From Paracoccus halophilus (GTDB lineage Bacteria > Pseudomonadota > Alphaproteobacteria > Rhodobacterales > Rhodobacteraceae): a DNA stretch of 64,000 bases. Below the pieces are notes generated by a model. That model worked only from the letters and a program-made list of their open reading frames with translations, was not told the DNA's origin and ran no database searches. Location of the stretch: NCBI RefSeq assembly GCF_000763905.1, contig NZ_JRKN01000015.1, forward strand, positions 24,254 through 88,253, given 5' to 3'. Below, piece after piece: positions 1 through 7,782 of this stretch (positions are counted from its first letter, which is position 1; each line of letters starts with the position of its first letter). Both the position numbers and the translations under genes were made by a program.

Positions 1-115
1 GGCGCATTGGCAGCAGATCTATCGCGAGAGCATCCTGACCCTGCCGCATGTCACCGATTCCGACGCGCTGATGCTGGTCAGCACCATCAAGGATGTGCAG
101 GAGCTGCCGCTGTGA
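1..115 (+). CDS. Lrp/AsnC family regulator, C-terminal fragment (starts before the window)
   Basis: The first 115 bases read, from base 2, as the last 37 codons of an Lrp/AsnC-type protein, ending at a TGA at 113-115. The fragment (TLPHVTDS, then VSTIKDVQELPL) matches the end of the ligand-binding alpha/beta domain of this family, where the last strand usually carries an 'S-I-K' or 'V-I-K' pattern. Its stop overlaps the GTG start of the next Lrp gene (GTGA), so two Lrp paralogues are translationally coupled. Only the tail is visible, so the ligand and DNA target cannot be inferred. Confidence 0.7.
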   Translation, partial: AHWQQIYRESILTLPHVTDSDALMLVSTIKDVQELPL

Positions 116-585
116 GCGATGCCGCCTTTGTCCCCGATGCGACCGATCTGGCGATCCTGCGCCTGCTGGCCGGCGACGCGACGCTGAGCGCGGCCGAGAT
201 CGGGCGCGAACTCGGCATGACGCAGCCCGCCACATGGCGGCGCATCCGGCGCCTGACCGAGGCGGGCGTGATCGCCGGGAGGCGGATCTCCGTCGATATG
301 GCCGCGCTTGGCTTTGGCGTGACCGTGTTTCTGGGCATCCGGCTGGCCGCCAGGGGCCGCACCAGCCTTGAGGATTTCGAGCGCGCCGTGACCGCCATCC
401 CCGAGGTTCAGACCGTCCAGCATGTGCTGGGCCAGTTCGATTACCGGCTGCGCATCCATGCCCGCGACATCGCCGATTTCGAACGCATCCTGCGCCGCCG
501 CATCATGACCCTGCCCGGCGTGGGCCAGGTCGAAGCCAACGTGATGCTGTCCGAGGAACGCCGGCCCGGCCCGCTAGGTGTTTGA
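112..585 (+). CDS. Lrp/AsnC family transcriptional regulator
   Basis: A 157-residue protein of the usual Lrp/AsnC length. Residues 8-60 form a winged helix-turn-helix (AAEIGRELGMTQPATWRRI is the recognition region). Residues 65-150 form the RAM ligand-binding domain, with the typical 'EVQTVQHVLGQFDYRLRI' strand-turn-strand. The GTG at 112 is preferred because it overlaps the upstream stop in the coupled GTGA arrangement, while an extension to base 7 gives unfamily-like sequence. Such proteins usually bind an amino acid and control a neighbouring transport or catabolic gene, but the likely target lies outside the window. The last residues (GPLGV) may have been altered: a CTAG, a known IS5-type target sequence, lies at 574-577, and transposase remnants begin right after the stop. 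Confidence 0.8.
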   Translation: MSDAAFVPDATDLAILRLLAGDATLSAAEIGRELGMTQPATWRRIRRLTEAGVIAGRRISVDMAALGFGVTVFLGIRLAARGRTSLEDFERAVTAIPEVQTVQHVLGQFDYRLRIHARDIADFERILRRRIMTLPGVGQVEANVMLSEERRPGPLGV

Positions 586-586
586 G

Positions 587-1129
587 CGCCCGCGACGGGT
601 TGCTGGGGATCACCGCGATGGTGTTCCTGTCGGCGATGAAAGCGCCGAACGCAACGCCATCGATGAGCGGCGCTGCACCGACGCTGCGAAAGCGGTGGTC
701 AGGCATCGCGCGAAAGCGCACAAGGTTGCCCGGGGCGTCGGTCAGCGCCAGAATCCTGGTGCTCATACCGCCTTCCGAGCGGCCAATGGCGTGGTTCTGA
801 GGCCATATTTTGCGCGCTGGCCGTGCCGGCGCACTTTGACGATGCTGACGTCAACCATGGTGTATTCGATGTCTGGCTTATCCGGCATGGCGCAAAAAAT
901 CCGTTTTGAAACAATATTTTTCGTCAATCGCGAAACCGCCTGTACGCACTGTTCCAGTTGCCGGACCGGGCTGGAAGATCGCGCCATGACTGCCTGTCTG
1001 GACGATCCACAGCACCGCCTCCAAGAACAGCCGATTGTTCCCTCTGCTCCGCCCGGGGGCTGTAGTCTTGACCAGACTATGCGGCTCCTTCTTCGCACAT
1101 TGGGCGTCCGTGAGCACAAAACCTTCCAT
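587..1129 (-). pseudogene. Decayed IS5-family transposase
   Basis: On the minus strand, pieces of one IS5-family transposase are spread over three reading frames. The N-terminal part (MEGFVLTDAQ, NRLFLEAVLWIVQTGS) reads from 1129. The middle (FKRIFCAMPDKPDIEYTMVD, VSIVKVRRHGQ.AKYG) follows in another frame. Then come TRILALTDAPGNLVRFR and PLIDGVAFGAFIAD down to about 590. The catalytic C-terminal third, with the DDE glutamate region, is missing, so the copy cannot be active. At least two frameshifts separate the pieces. No terminal inverted repeats were recognised. It lies between the Lrp gene and cbiB and marks an old insertion. Confidence 0.8.
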
Positions 1130-1183
1130 CCAAAATGTGATTCACATCTGCTGACCGAGGCAAACCCCAACTCCCCGCAGAAC

Positions 1184-2119
1184 TTAAAGCGCCAGCAGCA
1201 GCGCCAGCCCCAGCCCGATCAGCAGAACCGCGCGGCGATAGAGCGCCAGCCCGCGTGACAGATCGCCCGGGTCCGGGTCGCGGGCGGTTTCGTTCAGCCA
1301 TGGCTCGGGTGACGGGATGCCGCCATAGCTGCGCGGCCCGGATAGCCTGACGCCAAGCGCGCCGGCCATGGCGGCCTCGGGCCAGCCGGCATTGGGCGAG
1401 CGGTGGCGACGGGCGTCGCGGCGCATGACCCTCCAGGCGTCGCGCGACCATGCGGCCAGCGCGAACAGCCCTCCGGTCAGGCGCGAGGCGGGCAGGTTCA
1501 CCAGATCGTCCAGCCTTGCGGCCACGCGCCCGAACAGCGCGTGGCGCGGGCTCATATGGCCGATCATCGAATCCAGCGTGTTGATCGCCTTATAGGCCGC
1601 GATGCCCGGCAGCCCGGCAATGGCCGCCCAGAACAGCGGCGCCGTCACCCCGTCCGACGTGTTCTCGGCCAGGCTTTCCAGCGCGGCGCGGGCGATGGGG
1701 GCGGGGCGGTCGTCCAGGTCGCGGCCGACGATCATCGCGACGGCGGATCTGGCCCCGGCGGTATCGCCCGACGCCAGCGGCCGGGCCACCGCCGCGACGT
1801 GATCGTGTAGTGACCGCGCGGCGACCAGCGGCCAGGCCAGTATCCCCAGGAGCAGCGGTCCGGCGGGCAGGGGCAGCAGCAGCCATGTCAGCAGAAGGGC
1901 CGGGCCAAGGGCGGCGGCCAGTGCGATGCCGGTCGCCACAGCCCCGCGCAGCATGCGGTGGCGGCCATGGTTCAGCCGCCGGTCCAGCGCCGAGATCAGC
2001 GCGCCCAGCCAGACCACGGGATGCGATATGCGGCGAAACAGCGCCGCGGGCCAGCCGAGGGCTGCATCCAGCGCCAGTGCCACCAGCGCCACGGTCAGGG
2101 TCTGGTCGGACAGGATCAT
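1184..2119 (-). CDS. cbiB: Adenosylcobinamide-phosphate synthase CbiB/CobD
   Basis: A 311-residue integral membrane protein of the CbiB (CobD in aerobic nomenclature) family. It joins adenosylcobyric acid to aminopropanol (phosphate) to make adenosylcobinamide (phosphate) in cobalamin assembly. Family hallmarks are PVVWLGALI near the N-terminus, the conserved block around ARAALESLAENTSDGVTAP, then YKAINTLDSMIGH and DDLVNLPASRL. Several hydrophobic stretches (about residues 5-20, 55-90 and 290-311) fit membrane helices. The ATG at 2119 overlaps the end of cobC by 4 nt (ATGA). The longer open frame upstream of this ATG is only the shifted reading of cobC. Confidence 0.92.
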   Translation of the reverse strand: MILSDQTLTVALVALALDAALGWPAALFRRISHPVVWLGALISALDRRLNHGRHRMLRGAVATGIALAAALGPALLLTWLLLPLPAGPLLLGILAWPLVAARSLHDHVAAVARPLASGDTAGARSAVAMIVGRDLDDRPAPIARAALESLAENTSDGVTAPLFWAAIAGLPGIAAYKAINTLDSMIGHMSPRHALFGRVAARLDDLVNLPASRLTGGLFALAAWSRDAWRVMRRDARRHRSPNAGWPEAAMAGALGVRLSGPRSYGGIPSPEPWLNETARDPDPGDLSRGLALYRRAVLLIGLGLALLLAL

Positions 2120-2658
2120 GGCGAGATCCGGTTCACAGCCTCGATCGCCCAGATGTCGCCGGCACGTGTCATCACCGTCAGCGACAGCGGCGCGACGGAA
2201 AAGGACAGCGCCGCCGGCCCGACCGCCAGCGCCAGCGCCGCCCGCGCGGTGCCGGCATGGGCGATGATCGCGGTGTTGCCCCGGGCGCGGTTCAGCACCG
2301 GCTGCACGCGCGCGGCCATGTCCAGAAAGCTCTCGCCGCCGGGCGGGCGATGGGCGGCCAGATCCCGGACCGGCAGCAGACCCAGGTCGGGCGGGGAGGC
2401 GCCCGGTTCCTCCCACGCGCCGAAATCCTGTTCCCACAGATCGGCGTGATATTCGGGCACAAGCCCCAATGCCGCGCAGGTCTGGCGGCAGCGCAGCGCC
2501 GGGCTGGCCCAGCAGGCATCCGCGCCGTTCAGCGCCCTTGCCGCCCAATCCATCGCGGCGCCATCGCTGCAATCGGCCGCGACATCGCGCCGCCCGGCCA
2601 GCCCGGGCCGGGCCAGCGGCGCATGGCGCAGAATCATCAGGCGGATCGCGTCGCTCAT
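2116..2658 (-). CDS. cobC: Histidine phosphatase, probable alpha-ribazole phosphatase CobC
   Basis: A 180-residue histidine-phosphatase-superfamily protein. The N-terminal phospho-acceptor motif reads LMILRHAPLAR (RHA in place of the common RHG), with a second catalytic histidine in IIAHAGTARA near residue 135. DLWEQDFGAWE (about residues 73-83) is the substrate-loop motif seen in CobC and GpmB-like enzymes. Coupling by an ATGA overlap to cbiB points to dephosphorylation of alpha-ribazole phosphate (or adenosylcobalamin phosphate) in the nucleotide-loop pathway. The gene diverges from liuA across about 190 bp. I looked for a B12 riboswitch there and did not find its conserved boxes. Confidence 0.85.
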   Translation of the reverse strand: MSDAIRLMILRHAPLARPGLAGRRDVAADCSDGAAMDWAARALNGADACWASPALRCRQTCAALGLVPEYHADLWEQDFGAWEEPGASPPDLGLLPVRDLAAHRPPGGESFLDMAARVQPVLNRARGNTAIIAHAGTARAALALAVGPAALSFSVAPLSLTVMTRAGDIWAIEAVNRISP

Positions 2659-2817
2659 CGGGCCTCAATCTTTCATCGGCATGGATCGCCCGCGCTCTGG
2701 CGCTTGTCAACGCGGGCAGGGCGCTTGCCCGACTCGGGTCCGGTGGCGCAGGATTTGTCTTGGGCGGCCAAAGAAAGCTTGACTCGGGGAGGGGCGACAG
2801 GCATTTTCCGGATTAAA

Positions 2818-2831
2818 TGAACGATCGTTCA
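2818..2831. promoter_or_regulatory. Perfect 14-bp palindrome, probable TetR-type operator of liuA
   Basis: TGAACGATCGTTCA is a perfect palindrome that ends 19 bp before the liuA ATG (2851). Operators of this form, ACG-AT-CGT arms embedded in AT-rich DNA, are usual for TetR-family repressors of acyl-CoA metabolism. A TTGACT at 2779-2784 could be the -35 box, which would put the palindrome at or just after the transcription start. The cognate regulator is not encoded in the window. Confidence 0.6.
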
Positions 2832-2850
2832 ATAAATGGAGGGCGTCACG

Positions 2851-4011
2851 ATGTTCACGCGGGGTATGGAATTCGATCTGGGCGAGGATGTGAATGCGCT
2901 GCGCGATACGGTGCATCGCTGGGCGCAGGAACGGGTCAAGCCGCTGGCGGCCGAGGTGGACCGCAAGAATGCGTTCCCCAATGAGCTGTGGACCGAAATG
3001 GGCGAGCTTGGCCTGCTGGGCATCACCGTCGCGGAGGAATTCGGCGGCTCGGGCATGGGCTATCTGGCCCATGTCGTCGCGACCGAGGAAATCGCGCGGG
3101 CCAGCGCCAGCATCAGCCTGTCCTATGGCGCGCATTCGAATCTGTGCGTGAACCAGATCAAGCTGAACGGCAGCGCGGCGCAGCGCGCGAAATACCTGCC
3201 CGATCTGTGCTCGGGCCGCGCCGTCGGCGCGCTGGCCATGTCCGAGGAGGGCGCCGGCAGCGATGTCGTCGGCATGAAGCTGCGGGCCGAGAAAAAGAAC
3301 GACCGCTATGTGCTGAACGGCAACAAGTACTGGATCACCAACGCGCCCGACGCGCAGACGCTGGTGGTCTATGCCAAGACCGACCCCGAGGCGGGCAGCA
3401 AGGGCATCACCGCCTTTGTCGTCGAGCGCGGCATGGCGGGCTTTTCGACCGGCCCGCATTTCGACAAGCTGGGCATGCGCGGCTCGAACACGGGCGAGCT
3501 GATCTTCGAGAATTGCGAGGTCCCGTTCGAGAATGTCCTGGGCGAGGAAGGCCGCGGCGTGCGCGTGCTGATGTCGGGGCTGGATTACGAACGGCTGGTC
3601 CTGTCGGGCATCGGCACCGGCATCATCGCGGCCTGTCTGGACGAGGTGATGCCCTATATCCGCGACCGCAAGCAGTTCGGCCAGCCGATCGGTTCCTTCC
3701 AACTGATGCAGGGCAAGATCGCCGACATGTATGTCGCGCTGAACACCGCGCGCGCCTATATCTACGAGGTGGCGCGGGCCTGCGACGCGGGCAAGGTCAC
3801 ACGCCAGGATGCGGCGGGTGCCGTGCTTTACGCCAGCGAACAGGCCATGGTGCAGGCCCATCAGGCGGTGCAGGCCCTGGGCGGCGCGGGCTTTCTGAAC
3901 GACAGCGTGGTCAGCCGCCTGTTCCGCGACGCCAAGCTGATGGAGATCGGCGCCGGCACATCGGAAATCCGCCGCATGCTGATCGGCCGTGAACTGATGG
4001 CGCTGGCATGA
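2851..4011 (+). CDS. liuA: Isovaleryl-CoA dehydrogenase
   Basis: A 386-residue acyl-CoA dehydrogenase that oxidises isovaleryl-CoA to 3-methylcrotonyl-CoA in leucine breakdown, passing electrons to ETF. The N-terminal start [13 protein letters not shown] is typical of isovaleryl-CoA dehydrogenases. [16 protein letters not shown] and YWITNAPDA are the FAD and substrate signature, [16 protein letters not shown] carries the active-site glutamate region, and [19 protein letters not shown] is near the C-terminus. The ATG at 2851 follows GGAGG at 2838-2842 with 8-nt spacing and is better than the in-frame ATG at 2836. It heads a leucine-degradation region completed by mccB, mccA, liuE and liuC further right, although an opposed ompW gene intervenes. 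Confidence 0.93.
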   Translation: MFTRGMEFDLGEDVNALRDTVHRWAQERVKPLAAEVDRKNAFPNELWTEMGELGLLGITVAEEFGGSGMGYLAHVVATEEIARASASISLSYGAHSNLCVNQIKLNGSAAQRAKYLPDLCSGRAVGALAMSEEGAGSDVVGMKLRAEKKNDRYVLNGNKYWITNAPDAQTLVVYAKTDPEAGSKGITAFVVERGMAGFSTGPHFDKLGMRGSNTGELIFENCEVPFENVLGEEGRGVRVLMSGLDYERLVLSGIGTGIIAACLDEVMPYIRDRKQFGQPIGSFQLMQGKIADMYVALNTARAYIYEVARACDAGKVTRQDAAGAVLYASEQAMVQAHQAVQALGGAGFLNDSVVSRLFRDAKLMEIGAGTSEIRRMLIGRELMALA

Positions 4012-4122
4012 GGCCTATGGCGCGCGTGCCGGTTCTGCCCGACCGTTGCCCGGCGCCGGTCACGCGCATTTCGGGCGCGCGTTACCGCCATGCCGCGCTG
4101 CGGATGGGCCGCGCGGGCGGCA

Positions 4123-4146
4123 AGGGGTACCCCGCAGGATACCCCT
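4123..4146. terminator. Inverted repeat between convergent liuA and ompW
   Basis: AGGGGTA at 4123-4129 and TACCCCT at 4140-4146 form a perfect 7-bp stem around a 10-nt loop, in the gap between the ends of the converging liuA (+) and ompW (-) genes. There is no clear T-tract on either side. A bidirectional stop signal is plausible from the position, but the hairpin is short. Confidence 0.4.
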
Positions 4147-4166
4147 CTCCGACCCGCAGGGCGGGC

Positions 4167-4790
4167 TCAGAACTTCATCACATAGCTGATGCCGACGACC
4201 ACGGGATCGACATCGACCTCACCGATATCGGCGCCGTTCAGCTCGACATCGGCGTCGATATCGATCCAGCGCAGATCGGCACGAAGCGCGCCCCGCTCCG
4301 AGATCCAGTAATCGGCGCCCACATGCGCGGCCAGACCCCAGCTGTTCTTGACCCGCAGGTCGCTGCCTTCCAGCGGGCCACGGGCATCGGCATCGAAAAA
4401 GCCGGTGAAGTTGACACCGACACCGAGGAACGGCTTGAACTGCGGCGTGACGTCAAAGTGATACTGCAACGAGACCACCGGCGGCAATTGCTTGACCGTG
4501 CCGATCTCGGTTCCGTTCGACTCGATCGAATGTCTGAAGGGCAGGGCGCCCAGGACCTCGATGCCGATATTGTCGCGGATGAAATATTCAAAGGTGATGG
4601 TCGGCCGGGTGTTGTCGTCGATATCGGTCGGCACCGTACCGCCGACCAGATCGCCATTGTCGGATTTGGGATTCACATTGGCGATACCCAGGCCCAGCGT
4701 CCATTCGCCCTGCGATTGCGCAAGCGCGGGCGTGGCCCAGGCAAACCCCGAGGCGAGCACTGTCGCGGCTGTCAGCAGATGGCGTGTCAT
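4167..4790 (-). CDS. OmpW-family outer membrane protein
   Basis: A 207-residue outer membrane beta-barrel protein of the OmpW family. It starts with a signal peptide (MTRHLLTAATVLASGFAWA, cleavage after ALA-Q near residue 25). It then alternates short strands with turns, contains the family block FKPFLGVGVNFTGFF, and ends in a C-terminal phenylalanine (YVMKF), the usual barrel-assembly signal. OmpW proteins form a narrow hydrophobic channel thought to move small non-polar compounds. The ATG at 4790 has GAGGA just upstream. The gene lies opposite to the leucine-degradation genes, between liuA and mccB, and may have inserted there. A role in uptake of the pathway's substrates is only a guess from position. 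Confidence 0.85.
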   Translation of the reverse strand: MTRHLLTAATVLASGFAWATPALAQSQGEWTLGLGIANVNPKSDNGDLVGGTVPTDIDDNTRPTITFEYFIRDNIGIEVLGALPFRHSIESNGTEIGTVKQLPPVVSLQYHFDVTPQFKPFLGVGVNFTGFFDADARGPLEGSDLRVKNSWGLAAHVGADYWISERGALRADLRWIDIDADVELNGADIGEVDVDPVVVGISYVMKF

Positions 4791-4960
4791 GTCTGTCCTC
4801 TCGTCTTGATGTCCGGCAGCACAGAACAGGTTTTCGTGTCGCGCAGCTTTGATCTGTATCAACCCGGGACCGGATGGGCGCCCGTTGCGACAACCTGGCG
4901 CAGGGCCTGCCCATGCCGCCGGACAACCCGCCAGGACCCCGAAAAACGCGAGGACATGGA

Positions 4961-6565
4961 ATGAAGCTGCAATCCTCGGTCATCCCCACATCCGACGCCT
5001 TCCGCGCCAATCGCCAGGCGCATCTGGAGATGCTGGACACCGCGCGCGCGGCGGCGCTGGCGGCGGCGGCCGGCGGCGGCGACAAGGCCATGGCGCGCCA
5101 CACCGGCCGCGGCAAGATGCCGCCGCGCGAAAGGGTGGCGAATCTGCTCGACCCCGGCTCGCCCTTTCTGGAAATCGGGACCGTGGCGGCGCATGGCATG
5201 TATGACGGCGCGGCTCCCGGCGCGGGGCTGATCGCCGGGATCGGCCGCGTCCACGGCCAGGACGTGATGGTCGTCGCCAATGACGCCACGGTCAAGGGCG
5301 GCACCTATTACCCGATGACGGTGAAAAAGCACCTGCGCGCGCAGGAAATCGCGCAGGAATGCCGTCTGCCCTGCATCTATCTGGTCGATTCCGGCGGCGC
5401 GAACCTGCCCAATCAGGACGAGGTCTTTCCCGACCGCGACCATTTCGGCCGGATCTTCTACAATCAGGCGCAGATGTCGGCGCAGGGCATCGCCCAGATC
5501 GCCGTGGTCATGGGTTCCTGCACGGCGGGCGGGGCTTACGTTCCGGCCATGTCCGATGTCACCATCATCGTGCGCGATCAGGGCACGATCTTCCTCGCCG
5601 GCCCGCCCTTGGTCAGGGCCGCCACCGGCGAGGTGGTCAGCGCCGAGGATCTGGGCGGCGGCGACGTCCATACCCGCCTGTCCGGCGTGGCCGATTACCT
5701 GGCCGAGGATGACGCCCATGCGCTGGCCATGGCCCGCCGCGCCATCGGCAACCTCAACCGCGCAAACGCGCCGGCAATCGCCTGGCAGGCACCCGAAGAC
5801 CCCGCCTATGACCCCGAGGAAATCCTGGGCGCCGTCCCCGCCGATCTGCGCACCCCCTATGACATCCGCGAGGTGATCGCGCGCGTCGTGGACGGCTCGC
5901 GCTTCGACGAGTTCAAGGCGCGCTTCGGCGAAACCCTGGTGACCGGCTTCGCCCATGTCCAGGGCTGCCCGGTCGGCATCATCGCCAATAACGGCGTGAT
6001 CTTCTCCGAGGCGGCGCAAAAGGGCGCGCATTTCATCGAGCTTTGCTCGATGCGGAACATCCCGCTCGTGTTCCTGCAGAATGTCACCGGCTTCATGGTC
6101 GGGCGCAAATACGAAAACGAAGGCATCGCGCGCCATGGCGCCAAGATGGTGACGGCGGTGGCGACCACCAATGTACCGAAAATCACCATGCTGGTCGGGG
6201 GCAGCTTCGGCGCCGGCAATTACGGCATGGCGGGGCGCGCCTATGGCCCGCGTTTCCTCTGGACCTGGCCCAATTCGCGCATCTCGGTCATGGGCGGCGA
6301 ACAGGCGGCGGGCGTCCTTGCCACCGTGCGGCGCGACGGGATCGAGCGCGCCGGCGGCACATGGTCCGCCGAGGAAGAGGCCGAATTCAAGCGCCCCACC
6401 ATCGAGATGTTCGAACGCCAGAGCCACCCGCTTTACGCCTCGGCCCGGCTCTGGGACGATGGCATCGTCGATCCGCGCATGACGCGCGAGGTGCTGGCCC
6501 TGTCCCTGCGCGCCAGCCTGAACGCGCCCATCGCGCCGACGCGTTTCGGCATATTCCGGATGTAA
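4961..6565 (+). CDS. mccB: Methylcrotonyl-CoA carboxylase, carboxyltransferase (beta) subunit
   Basis: A 534-residue carboxyltransferase of the length usual for the beta subunit of 3-methylcrotonyl-CoA carboxylase (LiuB). It moves CO2 from carboxybiotin on the alpha subunit to 3-methylcrotonyl-CoA. The two crotonase-like halves are clear: [11 protein letters not shown] and [19 protein letters not shown] in the first; [41 protein letters not shown] and [19 protein letters not shown] in the second. The ATG at 4961 is preceded by AGGA with normal spacing; the extension upstream to 4874 is not family-like. Its partner subunit is at 7783, after an ankyrin and a macrodomain gene. Confidence 0.94.
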   Translation: MKLQSSVIPTSDAFRANRQAHLEMLDTARAAALAAAAGGGDKAMARHTGRGKMPPRERVANLLDPGSPFLEIGTVAAHGMYDGAAPGAGLIAGIGRVHGQDVMVVANDATVKGGTYYPMTVKKHLRAQEIAQECRLPCIYLVDSGGANLPNQDEVFPDRDHFGRIFYNQAQMSAQGIAQIAVVMGSCTAGGAYVPAMSDVTIIVRDQGTIFLAGPPLVRAATGEVVSAEDLGGGDVHTRLSGVADYLAEDDAHALAMARRAIGNLNRANAPAIAWQAPEDPAYDPEEILGAVPADLRTPYDIREVIARVVDGSRFDEFKARFGETLVTGFAHVQGCPVGIIANNGVIFSEAAQKGAHFIELCSMRNIPLVFLQNVTGFMVGRKYENEGIARHGAKMVTAVATTNVPKITMLVGGSFGAGNYGMAGRAYGPRFLWTWPNSRISVMGGEQAAGVLATVRRDGIERAGGTWSAEEEAEFKRPTIEMFERQSHPLYASARLWDDGIVDPRMTREVLALSLRASLNAPIAPTRFGIFRM

Positions 6566-6570
6566 GGAAA

Positions 6571-7221
6571 ATGGCGATGGCCGGAAAACTGCTGCTGCCG
6601 CTTCTGCTGACCGCCTGCGCCGCGCAGGCCGATGAAACGGCCTTGCTGCGGGCCGCCGCACGCGGCGACGCCGCGGCGGTCCGGAGCGAAATCGCGGCGG
6701 GCAGCCTGATCGAGGCACGCAACGACAAGGGTGAGACGGCGCTGATGCTCGCCACCCGCGCAAACCATGTCGAGGCAGCGCGGGCGCTGATCGAGGCAGG
6801 TGCCGATGTGAACGCCAGGGACGCGATCGAGGACACGCCCTATCTCTATGCCGGCGCGCGCGGCCATCAGGAGATCCTGCTGATGACGCTGGAACGCGGC
6901 GCGGATCTCGCGGACCTTAACCGCTTCGGCGGCACCGCGCTCATCCCGGCGGCCGAGCGCGGCCATGTCGAAACCGTCCGCATATTGCTCCGGGCCGGGG
7001 TCGATCCCGATCATGTCAACAATCTGGGCTGGACCGCGCTGATGGAGGCGGTCGTCCTTGGCGATGGCGGCGCGCGCCAGCAGCAGGTCGTGGCGGCCTT
7101 GCTGGACGGCGGCGCCGATCCCGACATTCCCGATTTCGACGGCGTGACGCCGCTGCAGCATGCGCGCAGGATGGGGTTTCGGGCCATGGCTGAACTGATC
7201 GCAAAGGGGGGCGGCAGGTGA
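6571..7221 (+). CDS. Ankyrin-repeat protein with lipoprotein-like signal
   Basis: A 216-residue protein made of ankyrin repeats (about residues 22-210: '[12 protein letters not shown]', '[29 protein letters not shown]', '[21 protein letters not shown]', '[10 protein letters not shown]', '[12 protein letters not shown]'). The N-terminus ([20 protein letters not shown]) is a short hydrophobic signal with an LTAC lipobox, so lipidation at Cys16 and periplasmic anchoring are likely; cleavage by signal peptidase I after AQA is the alternative. It starts 5 nt after mccB with AAGGAA as ribosome site and overlaps the next gene by GTGA. Ankyrin repeats bind partner proteins; the partner is unknown. 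It is an unexpected member of a leucine-degradation operon. Confidence 0.85.
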   Translation: MAMAGKLLLPLLLTACAAQADETALLRAAARGDAAAVRSEIAAGSLIEARNDKGETALMLATRANHVEAARALIEAGADVNARDAIEDTPYLYAGARGHQEILLMTLERGADLADLNRFGGTALIPAAERGHVETVRILLRAGVDPDHVNNLGWTALMEAVVLGDGGARQQQVVAALLDGGADPDIPDFDGVTPLQHARRMGFRAMAELIAKGGGR

Positions 7222-7703
7222 TCGATATCTGGCTGGGCAATATCACCACGCTGGCCGTCGATGCCATCGTCAACGCTGCGAACCCCTCGCTTCTGGGCGG
7301 CGGCGGCGTCGATGGCGCGATCCACCGTGCGGCCGGCCCCGGCCTGCTGGCGGAATGCCGCAAGCTCGGCGGCTGCCCCACCGGCGAGGCACGCATCACC
7401 ACCGGCCATGACCTGCCCGCGCGCCATGTCATCCACACCGTCGGCCCGGTCTGGCATGGCGGCGCCCGGGACGAGGACGCGCTGCTCGCCGCCGCCTATC
7501 GCAACAGCCTCGCCCTCGCGCATGAATACCGGCTGCAGACGATCGCCTTTCCGGCCATCTCGACCGGCATATACGGCTTTCCACCCGAGCGCGCCGCCCG
7601 CATCGCCATCCGCACGATCCGCGCCCATGCCGGGACCCTTGCCGTCACCCTTGTCGCCTTCGACGCGACCAGCGCCGCCACCCTCGAAAAGGCCCTGATA
7701 TGA
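7218..7703 (+). CDS. Macrodomain protein, probable ADP-ribose deacylase/hydrolase
   Basis: A 161-residue protein that is a single macrodomain of the MacroD/YmdB type. [22 protein letters not shown] (about residues 17-38) is the ADP-ribose-binding and catalytic loop, with [23 protein letters not shown] and [12 protein letters not shown] as the other two signatures. These enzymes remove O-acetyl-ADP-ribose or mono-ADP-ribose from proteins. The GTG at 7218 overlaps the ankyrin stop (GTGA), so the two are co-translated. Placement between the two methylcrotonyl-CoA carboxylase subunits suggests co-expression with acyl-CoA metabolism. O-acetyl-ADP-ribose, a by-product of sirtuin deacylation, would be a sensible substrate, but this is inference. 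Confidence 0.9.
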   Translation: MIDIWLGNITTLAVDAIVNAANPSLLGGGGVDGAIHRAAGPGLLAECRKLGGCPTGEARITTGHDLPARHVIHTVGPVWHGGARDEDALLAAAYRNSLALAHEYRLQTIAFPAISTGIYGFPPERAARIAIRTIRAHAGTLAVTLVAFDATSAATLEKALI

Positions 7704-7706
7704 GCC

Positions 7707-7758
7707 TTTCTTCTTCATGCAAATATCCCGCGGGGGTCCGGGGGCGCGAAGCCCCCGG
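7707..7758 (+). repeat. 3'-end repeat element plus hairpin (copy 1)
   Basis: TTTCTTCTTCA, two variable bases, then CAAATATCC occupies 7707-7728, starting 4 nt after the macrodomain stop. It is followed by a perfect 8-bp hairpin (CCGGGGGC at 7738-7745, GCCCCCGG at 7751-7758, loop GCGAA). Copies in the same relation to a stop codon occur at 60733-60754 (+) and 35137-35158 (-). The arrangement suggests a transcription-end or mRNA-processing signal between the macrodomain gene and mccA. Confidence 0.65.
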
Positions 7759-7782
7759 CTGCCGCCAGCGAAGGGAACCGTT

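Noticed and set aside
578..1258. 226-residue plus-strand frame between Lrp and cbiB
   Set aside because: The minus strand of the same region encodes a broken IS5-type transposase, and the plus frame is low-complexity and unlike any protein.
2659..2850. Cobalamin riboswitch before cobC-cbiB
   Set aside because: The minus-strand leader has GC-rich stems and a GCCACCGG, but the conserved B12-box sequences (AGCCAGGAGACC and GCCACTG types) are not present.
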